NCBI GenBank assembly: GCA_021234155.1 | Contig: JAJEKV010000075.1 | Coordinates: 1,242,001 to 1,306,000 of the forward strand | Origin: Isoetes taiwanensis | Taxonomy: Eukaryota > Streptophyta > Lycopodiopsida > Isoetales > Isoetaceae | Length of the DNA: 64,000 nt | Direction of reading: 5' to 3' | In this document: positions 55,407 through 64,000 of the stretch, piece by piece | How the letters are laid out: every line of letters starts with the position of its first letter | Position numbering within the stretch: position 1 is the first letter of the stretch | Position numbers and translations under genes: made by a program | Notes under the pieces: model-generated | The model's input: the letters and a program-made list of their open reading frames with translations, nothing else | Told to the model about the DNA's origin: nothing | The model's database searches: none

Positions 55407-57172
55407 GGAATAACTTCAGGTCAAATTCATTATCTGGGGTTACCTGTGAATAAAAAAAATAAAGGAAATAAATCATATACTCCTTAGAATGGTAATGGTA
55501 ATGAAATGATGAGTCAGCAATTTAATCTACCACAGGTTTTATCGGTGTAACTGCAACAGGTTTTAAATGTAAGATCACAAGCATATAATCTTGGCATTTC
55601 ATACAATCTTCTTTTTTATTTTGAGATGGTGTTGGTTTTCGTGCCAGGAACGCCGCATGTAACGCCGCATGTAACGCCGCATGCGGCGTTCCCTTCCCCC
55701 CTGCGGGACCTTTTCCACTCTGCGTCTGGTCTCCCTTTCCGTATTTCAAATTCCAGAGGGAAGGGAGCGGGATAGGGCGGGCGGTGATGGCCTGGTTCGT
55801 GCTTCTCTTTACGTTGGTGAGCCATTATTTTTCCCTTTCTCCCCATTAGAGGAAGCTTTTTTTCGTCTCCATCTGCATTCAACTCGGATCTTTATTCTAG
55901 GCGAAGCTTCAACTTCGATCGATCGCACTTTTTTCGTCTCCATCGCATTCAACTTCGGATCTTTATTCGGTGCGAAGCTTCTGGCAGCTTCATCGCAGAT
56001 TCAAGCCTTAATCCTCCTTTTTTCCCCAAGCCGGATCTGCTATCACGATTCGAGCTTCTAAACACCTGTTTCAAATTTTTTCCTTTGATCATACTTGCTT
56101 TTAAGTTCTTCAATCTCCTTTTCACAGATTCTAAACCCTTTGAAACATCATCCTGATTCATATTTCCACGTCCCAAATCGTCCAGATCGGGCCTAGAACA
56201 TGGATGTTCCTTTGATAGGAATGCTTCCCTTTGAAAAAAAACTGCTACATCAAATCCACAGTAGAAAACATCCTTCTGGTACACAAAAAAAAAAATAGGG
56301 TTTCCTGCCAGATTTGGGGAGGAAGGAATATAACAATGGCTATAAATTGGAACCAAAGGGGGGATTTGTTTGAGTGCTGCAGCGGCGGTTTGAACAGCTT
56401 CATCTATGTCTTTCGGCTTAGAGCCCCATTTTTTCCAACAAGAAGCTTTGGCGTCATTGGAGCTCCATAGCAGAAGAGGAGGTTGCCATGACTCATTGCA
56501 TCAATGGAAAGCCATCTGGAATTCCTGCATAAATTATAAGGTCAGTCTTTAACGCTTTATATATTTGAGCGATTTGGACGTTGACGCGCTTCTGCTCAAT
56601 CATGAAACCAATCGGGCAATAGTTTTGTAGGTCATCTCCTCTAATGCTTTCTTCTTATTTTTGTCATGTTGAGAGATGGTAACATGGTAAGCGTCGGCCT
56701 CCATAGCTGGGTATATGTATGCTAGATGTCTTTGTTTGCTTAGGCACATGTATGAGCATTAAACTATGATCAGGCATTAGATTATTGCATGTTTGTCTCA
56801 TATGGCTTCTTCGAGAAAGGAACAGTTTAAAATACATTTCCAAGATTCAGAATGCTAACAATTTCTATTTGGGTTTAGCTATGGCTTTCATATCCATGAA
56901 GAAAATATGGTTGCAGGCTCTGAAAGAGCCATGAAGCACAGAAATAAAGTAATGTAGAACTTTCAGAAATTTCAGGCAAAGCATCACTAGAAACCATTTT
57001 TCTACTACAATAACTATAATGGTTTTTGAAATCTAGCCATGCTGCCGATGTTTGCACCGAGAGTGGTAAGAATATTTTAAAATGAAATGAATGTAATGAT
57101 TTTATGCATATAAGATTGTTAACAAAAAAGATGCAAATGGAAAAGGCTATTCTGCCATATTTTGTACAGTAG

Positions 57173-57459
57173 GCTGAAGATGTGGCCGAACGACTTATTG
57201 ACTTTGGTTTCCACGCTTCTACAATGTCTTGACATGTTCTAGGCACAATGATGGTTCAGCCTAAAGTTTAAGCAAGGTGCATTCCTACCATTGAATATCC
57301 ATGTCTAAATCTGCTCTATGATGACGAGTTAATTTCTTTTATTCGTTTCAGGTTGAGCTAGACTGCTTATGTGAAGCCACTAGCTCTATAGGAGGAGAGA
57401 TGCATGAAATAGAGGACGACATTTCAAACTATGACGTTAATCTTTTGAAGGCAATGCAG
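57173..57459 (+). pseudogene. GLDP: Glycine decarboxylase P-protein exons, unit 3
   Basis: The first exon (57173-57275) has the same TGA in place of Trp as units 1 and 4. The second exon (57352-57459, acceptor TTTCAG, donor CAG|GTATGA) is an open 36-codon piece reading VELDCLCEATSSIGGEMHEI and DDISNYDVNLLKAMQ, aligned with AELDxFCDALISIREEIxxI...NVLKGAP of plant P proteins. The intron between them is kept, so this is a captured genomic fragment, not a cDNA copy. Confidence 0.82.
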
Positions 57460-59857
57460 GTATGAAATCAGTTTATTGTAAAGAGGAAACAAACTTCTAT
57501 TAATAACTCAGATGCCTGATTGCTTCTCTCCCTCATTGTCCTTTGAGCTTTGTGGTTTTAGGTTCCAAATGATGTTAGGGAGGAAATGATGTTAAAGTTT
57601 TGTTGGAAGTCAAAGTCGTGAACACTTATGTACTTTTATTAGATAGTTTGATGACTTGCACACTTAGGAGCATTTACTTTCTATTGTATTTGCATGCTTC
57701 CATAAAATTGTTTGGGTTATTTCTCATTCAGACGTGCAGTTGCATTTTGCTTAGCAGGTTGTTCTTAATCAATAGGGTGCAGTTTGCAGGTTGTAGTTGC
57801 ATTTTTGCTTGCATCTGTGTCAATTGTTGACAAATTTATGATGAACAGTGCATGCTTTATTCTCCCTTCTAATTCAATTTTGTGCTTTTTCTTGCAGCCG
57901 GTTTTATAATCAGATATTCGGAGAGGTGCCAAATATTATTTCTTTCCAAAGAGGAAGGACCATCCACAACCTATCAGTATATCAATAAAGACCTCCCAGA
58001 TTCTGTAAGTTCAATTTAGTCAAATGTGCCCTTAAGTTTAGCGCGTATGCAAATTCATGCAATTTCCTTGGATGTGATTGTTTGTAAGAATAGATACAAC
58101 TATTATTCCCCAGGTATTATTGCCTGTGCCATTGCACGGCTAACTGCCAAGTTAGTAACCAGATGACAAAGCCACCATGTTTGTAAATTGATGCAACCTG
58201 ACATGCAACATGCACAACACTCAGAATTTCAGTCTGTATGAGCTTCAAAACAGTGTTTTTTGTATTTTCTTTGACGAGGTTAAGTACTTTCAGCTGGACC
58301 ATGGGACACCAAGCCTGTTATAACAATCTGGTTGGTCTTTTAGTTCTGTAAAATTTTTTGCTTATGCAAGTTACACCTACATATCAGTCTGGATAGTGTT
58401 GTATATCTACACAGTATAGAGCGGCAGAAAAAATTCATGATGACTGTGATTAGCCAATGGATTTATAAACCTTATCAACATCTATATTCGAATGCACTGA
58501 GACAATAAAAATGATGCATAAGGATGCAACCGTTAAAATGTAAGATTGGTGCACTCTCTTAGAACAAGTTTGTTGATCAGCTCAAGTTGAGAACAAATAT
58601 GAGAACATAATCTGTTTTATGTACTCCCCTCATTTTGAGTATCTAATGACTGATATTCATGTGCATTTTGTATCTTCCTATTAAGTGTTCAATAAAATGC
58701 ATTGATAAAATTTGCTTTTGCGATAGAGCTCGGGCTATTTGGAATGTCACAAATTGGTTATGTATTTGAGATAGCACAGGCAAAAGTCTTTAAATGTGCT
58801 GCTATGGAACATGTACTATGGGAAGCTGTATAATGTGCACCATGTCTGTGCATCCAGATGGTTAATGTGACAGGGCTGGTTCTTTCCAAATTGTATGGTC
58901 CAGAGATGCACCACTAGAAGCATCTTCCCTGTTTTGATCTATTGGAGAAATGTATGTCTACAAGCATAAGAATCGCTACACTTTTTTGCTACTTGAAATG
59001 AAATGCCTTCACAAAGGTAAGTGATTGAATCGTATGATTCTAAATGACATTCTATTGAGGCACATTGATAAGGATGGGGAGGTAGTAAAGAACAATGTTT
59101 GGATGCCATTCGAACTATTATTTGACTGAACTAAAACTTACCTCATCTACTGGTGCTAGAGTTTCTTACAGTCTTTCCATCGCCATGGACACGGTGGAGC
59201 CATCTTAACTTTCAAAGGACGTGTGCATGTTTCACATAGTATGTCTTTTTTATGTTATATTGACATGTGGGAATATAATTGGAATGGATTGTGTACTTTA
59301 TTTGCTATTTCTACAATAGAGCATTAAGAATAAAAAAGGAGATTCTACAACGGAAGCAAAATGGACATGTTTCTAAAAACACTTTAATTACTATCAAGCT
59401 CAGTGACTATCCATTATATTTAGTTTGTTTAGTGGAACACCGACCTACTGCATTAAATCCACTCATTTCATATGCTCAAGGACACTAGCGTCGAGCACCC
59501 CTCACTTTTTGGCATTCCGTATAAGATTCTATTGCACCTGCCACAGCTAAGACCGTAGATCAATTTCATAAGTTACGACTCATGCCCAGCATTGCCGGAT
59601 ACACATTGCATGAAATGTTAGAAATTTAAGGCAAAAAATATATGACAGTGAAAAAATGCATCCACAACAGCCTAAATTATGACAAATTCTAAAGCAATAT
59701 GTTAAACTCGTCCATATTGTGTTCCACAATAACCAATGCCTAAACCCCAAACCTTCACACTTGGCAGTCCCGTACATCTACAAAAACGATTATATTTAAA
59801 CCTTTTTATTCCACCCACAAACCATATTAGTCACCCATTCCGCACGTCCACGACTAA

Positions 59858-59888
59858 TGCCCGGCATCGCCGGGCACACGTTTCTAGT
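59858..59888 (+). mobile_element. Helitron-like 3' terminus, unit 3
   Basis: Identical to the unit 1 terminus: hairpin 59858-59876, CTAG at 59884-59887, then T. Confidence 0.75.
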
Positions 59889-60135
59889 CTGTATTATAAT
59901 TATTAACACATTTCTCATATTATAAAATCTTTATTCACCACTAACAGAGATAACATTGCAAATTAGCTAAAAAGCATGTAGCAAGTTATGCCACTGTCTT
60001 GATCTGCACTGGAGCTATAAATATCTAACATTTCGATCTTGACATCTTACAAAAGACACTGTAACTGAAGGAAATGATAATTCACACAAGAGCAAGAAAT
60101 TTCAAACCAACCATTTGAAATTTGAGAAAGGGCGA

Positions 60136-60595
60136 TCAGATGCTTGCTTGAAGATGCTCATTCTGCTCAAGCAAATGCTGATGGGACTTATGCTCCTCTT
60201 GAAGCTCCTTTTCATAGGACTTACGCTTCTTTTGGAGCTCCTTTCTATATAACTCATGGATAAGCTCAATGTGATCATGGATAAGCTCAATCTGCTCATG
60301 CAAATGCTGGAGCTCCTCTTGGCGGGATTCTGAGGGGCTAGGTACGGAGGGGCTTGGGGGTAGCAGACTTGGGTTTTGAAGGTCTAGGGGGAGGGGCTCC
60401 ACTTGTGCTAGCACCTCTACTATCTCCCCTATCCCTGCCCTTATTGCTGATGTCTCTCCTATCATCATTGGGCTTGTGCCGATTATCATCCAATAGATTG
60501 ATATACTCACAAGGATATAGACTCCATAGAAGATAAGTCCCCCAATGGCTGCTGGATCGCCATGCTATTTGCATATCACGGCTTGCGGCAGACAT
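60136..60595 (-). pseudogene. Coiled-coil protein exon, unit 3 (open)
   Basis: The minus-strand frame from 60510 reads a membrane-helix end, a Pro/Ser linker, and then ESRQEELQHLHEQIELIHDH and ELYRKELQKKRKSYEKELQE, a heptad coiled coil with His/Glu/Lys repeats, to a stop at 60136. The overlapping frame from 60595 (GDSRGASTSGAPPPRPSKPK) ends at 60338. It may be a real terminal exon of a membrane-anchored coiled-coil protein. The family is unknown. Confidence 0.45.
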
Positions 60596-60716
60596 CTCAT
60601 AGCTTGCAGTAAATGTGCCACAAATGCATCAAGCAATTGCTGTTTAAGGGAGGCAGCCTAAATTTGCATTGTGGATCCGCTTAACATTGTTTAAAAAAAA
60701 AAAGATGGAATACTCA

Positions 60717-60836
60717 CAAGGATATAGACTCCACAGAAGGCAAGTCCCCCAATGCCTGCAGTAAAACACGTGTAACTGAAGGTGTAGATAGGATTGTTCA
60801 TGTGCATTCCTCCAACCACAATCACTGGATCTGCAG
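60717..60836 (-). pseudogene. Membrane-protein exon, unit 3
   Basis: Copy of the exon at 51744-51856. An upstream extension in the same frame (FDFVVLLLLTTVFLYSADP) would give a longer hydrophobic helix if the intron were retained. Confidence 0.35.
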
Positions 60837-61582
60837 AATAAAGAAACACAGTGGTTAGCAGCAACAGCACAACAAAATCAAACATTGTCAATCAGTTTGC
60901 ATTCTCTCTTCCAAATATAAATGAAAGAAAGATTTTAATGCCTGGGTGAAGAAAACATCTGTAGTATCATTTGACTTGATGTGTTTGACTTGGATGCATA
61001 TAACATGGCATTAAATCATACAATAAACAGAATGTCTTGTCTTGGTACACTACTTTAGCTGCAAAACTTGCATCTGTATTTTTATCCACTGAGTAGCTTT
61101 CACCTGCAACAGACAATTCCACAGAAATAAGAGTAATAATAAGGTTAACAAACTCAGCTTAATATCCACGTGAACACTTGTACATGTAGTGACAAAGCAT
61201 TGTTGACGCCTTGTCTTGCTTATATGGTTGACAACTGCCAAGATCCATATAAGCCTGCCTTTGATCGTCATAATGGCTCTCCTGAGAAGCCACATTGTTC
61301 TTGCTAGAGTCAGATCAACTGCTTTCACCTGATAACTTTATGGAAGCAAGGTTGTGCAGATCCCCAACATAACAATTCCCTTGATTCCCTTTGGTTGTTC
61401 ACCAGCGTTCGGACAGTTTATCTTTGGGAGTTGGTTATTGGGAGTATACGATGATGATCCCCGATGTGGTAGAACTTAAAAGCCTATACGTGTCCTCCAC
61501 TTTGGCTGCCGCAAGGTAGTGGGATAAACTAGCTAGTCTGTACAAGATTAGTCTAGTATGGACCTTAAACAAAGTAATAGCT

Positions 61583-64000
61583 GGAATAACTTCAGGTCAA
61601 ATTCATTATCTGGGGTTACCTGTGAATAAAAAAAATAAAGGAAATAAATCATATACTCCTTAGAATGGTAATGGTAATGAAATGATGAGTCAGCAATTTA
61701 ATCTACCACAGGTTTTATCGGTGTAACTGCAACAGGTTTTAAATGTAAGATCACAAGCATATAATCTTGGCATTTCATACAATCTTCTTTTTTATTTTGA
61801 GATCGTGTTGGTTTTCGTGCCAGGAACGCCGCATGTAACGCCGCATGCGGCGTTCCCTTCCCCCCTGCGGGACCTTTTCCACTCTGTGTCTGGTCTCCCT
61901 TTCCGTATTTCAAATTCCAGAGGGAAGGGAGCGGGATAGGGCGGGCGGTGATGGCCTGGTTCGTGCTTCTCTTTACGTTGGTGAGCCATTATTTTTCCCT
62001 TTCTCCCCATTAGAGGAAGCTTTTTTTCGTCTCCATCTGCATTCAACTCGGATCTTTATTCTAGGCGAAGCTTCTGTGCTTCTGATCGCACTTTTTTTCG
62101 TCTCCATATGCATTCAACTTGGATCTTTATTCTGGGCGAAGCTTCTGCGCTTCTGATCGCAGATTCAAGCCTTAATCCTCCTTTTTTTCCCGCAGCAGAT
62201 CTGCTATACGATTCTGAGCTTCTAAACAGGGATTCGAAATTTTTTCCTTTGATCATACTTGCTTTTAAGTTCTTCAATCTCCTTTTCACAGATTCTAAAC
62301 CCTTTGAAACATCATCCTGATTCATATTTCCACGTCCCAAATCGTCCAGATCGGGCCTAGAACATGGATGTTCCTTTGGTAGGAATGCTTCCCTTTGAAA
62401 AAAACCTGCTACATCAAATCCACAGTAGAAAACATCCTTCTGGTACACAAAAAAACAGGGTTTCCTGCCAGATTTGGGGAAGAAGGAATATAACAATGGC
62501 TATAAATTGGAACCAAAGGGGGGATTTGTTTGAGTGCTGCAGCGGTGGTTTGAACAGCTTCATCTATGTCTTTCGGCTTAGAGCCCCATTTTTTCCAACA
62601 AGAAGCTTTGGCGTCATTGGAGCTCCATAGCAGAAGAGGAGGTTGCCATGACTCATTGCATCAATGGAAAGCCATCTGGAATTCCTGCATAAAATATAAG
62701 GTCAGTCTTTAACGCTTTATATATTTGAGCGATTTGGACGTTGACGCGCTTCTGCTCAATCATGAAACAAATCGGGCAATAGTTTTGTAGGTCATCTCCT
62801 CTAATGCTTTCTTCTTATTTTTGTCATGTTGAGAGATGGTAACATGGTAAGCGTCGGCCTCCATAGCTGGGTATATGTATGCTAGATGTCTTTGTTTGCT
62901 TAGGCACATGTATGAGCATTAAACTATGATCAGGCATTAGATTATTGCACGTTTGTCTCATATGGCTTCTTCAGAGAAAGGAACAGTTTAAAATACATTT
63001 CCAAGATTCAGAATGCTAACAATTTCTATTTGGGTTTAGCTATGGCTTTCATATCCATGAAGAAAATATGGTTGCAGGCTCTGAAAGAGCTATGAAGCAC
63101 AGAAATAAAGTAATGTAGAACTTTCAGAAATTTCAGGCAAAGCATCACTAGAAACCATTTTTCTACTACAATAACTATAATGGTTTTTGAAATCTAGCCA
63201 TGCTACCGATGTTTGCACCGAGAGTGGTAAGAATATTTTAAAATGAAATGAATGTAATGATTTTATGCATATAAGATTGTTAACAAAAAAGATGCAAATG
63301 GAAAAGGCTATTCTGCCATATTTTGTACAGTAGGCTGAAGATGTGGCCGAACGACTTATTGACTTTGGTTTCCACGCTTCTACAATGTCTTGACATGTTT
63401 ATAGGCACAATGATGGTTCAACCTAAAGTTTAAGCAAGGTGCATTCCTACCATTGAATATCCATGTCTAAATCTGCTCTATGATGACGAGTTAATTTCTT
63501 TTATTCGTTTCAGGTTGAGCTAGACTGCTTATGTGAAGCCACCAGCTCTATAGGAGGAGAGATGCATGAAATAGAGGACGACATTTCAAACTATGATGTT
63601 AATCTTTTGAAGGCAATGCAGGTATGAAATCAGTTTATTGTAAAGAGGAAACAAACTTCTACTAATAACTCAGATGCCTGATTGCTTCTCTCCTTCATTG
63701 TCCTTTGAGCTTTGTGGTTTTAGGTTCCAAATGATGTTAGGGAGGAAATGATGTTAAAGTTTTGTTGGAAGTCAAAGTCGTGAACACTTATGTGCTTTTA
63801 TTAGATAGTTTGATAGACTTGCACACTTAGGAGCATTTACTTTCTATTGTATTCGCATGTTTCCATAAAATTGTTTGGGTTATTTCTCATTCAGACATGC
63901 AGTTGCATTTTGCTTAGCAGGTTGTTCTTAATCAATAGGGTGCAGTTTGCAGGTTGTAGTTGCATTTTTGCTTGCATCTGTGTCAATTGTTGACAAATTT
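61583..64000. repeat. Tandem array unit 4 (cut by the window end)
   Basis: Same start as units 2 and 3. The first 2.4 kb is present and closest to unit 3. The array therefore continues beyond the window. Confidence 0.9.
63334..63621 (+). pseudogene. GLDP: Glycine decarboxylase P-protein exons, unit 4
   Basis: The first exon (63334-63437) has the shared TGA and an additional base near 63400. The second exon (63514-63621) is open and identical in protein sequence to unit 3 by eye. Confidence 0.8.

Larger units (their letters stand above)
55407..61582. repeat. Tandem array unit 3 (6,176 bp)
   Basis: Full-length copy. It shares with unit 4 a 13-base deletion next to the start and a short insertion (CCGTATTTCAAATTCCAG in place of CCGTAAATTCCAG), so units 3 and 4 are sisters. 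Its glycine decarboxylase exon 2 and coiled-coil frame are intact, unlike unit 1. Confidence 0.92.

Noticed and set aside
48136-63621. A functional glycine decarboxylase gene
   Set aside because: Only the last part of the protein is represented, every copy has a TGA in exon 1, and the downstream exons are absent.

Overview
The window looks like nuclear DNA of a land plant: AT-rich intergenic sequence, GT-AG introns, several plant-type LINEs, primer-binding sites complementary to plant initiator-Met tRNA, Helitron-type ends and long microsatellites. One intact gene, a 10-exon B-lectin receptor-like kinase, and the mix of repeats make a seed plant plausible, perhaps a gymnosperm. The species cannot be fixed from the sequence.

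Layout. 0-2.4 kb: sparse sequence with one exon resembling the C-terminus of a SWEET sugar transporter, a 177-bp tandem duplication and a microsatellite-tailed repeat. 2.6-7 kb: an LTR-type retroelement on the minus strand (primer-binding site at 6265-6276) with two unrecognised, partly broken open frames; each frame is preceded by a pair of 73-bp stem-loops. 7.9-11.5 kb: the receptor-like kinase, in which all nine introns keep phase and an unrecognised C-terminal exon is joined in frame. 12-19.1 kb: three LINE pieces, one bounded by an 11-bp target-site duplication. 19-23.4 kb: foldback DNA, simple repeats and a CATGCA-rich stretch. 23.4-28.1 kb: a long degenerate LINE on the minus strand whose ORF1 contains a (GAGAAT)n tract. 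28.2-35.7 kb: mostly gene-poor, with a second primer-binding site, local tandem duplications and a 162-bp hairpin. 35.7-39.7 kb: an 0.8-kb segmental duplication flanking a gene with the HxH and YxxK motifs of an HUH replication initiator, together with SINE-like repeats. 39.8-40.4 kb: an isolated LINE endonuclease domain. 41.8-42.8 kb: a broken UTP21/WDR36 fragment with introns, upstream of a Helitron-like 3' end at 43.87 kb. 46.4-64 kb: a tandem array of a 6.2-kb unit, one full copy, one copy with a 3.4-kb internal deletion, one full copy and one cut by the window end.

The array unit is a mosaic of gene pieces: an AAA-ATPase exon at its left junction, two exons of glycine decarboxylase P protein on the plus strand, and exons of an unrecognised membrane and coiled-coil protein on the minus strand. 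It carries a Helitron-like 3' end (8-bp-arm hairpin followed by CTAG). The simplest reading is gene-fragment capture by a Helitron followed by tandem duplication. Apart from the kinase, and possibly the HUH gene and a few unassigned exons, I see no gene likely to be functional.
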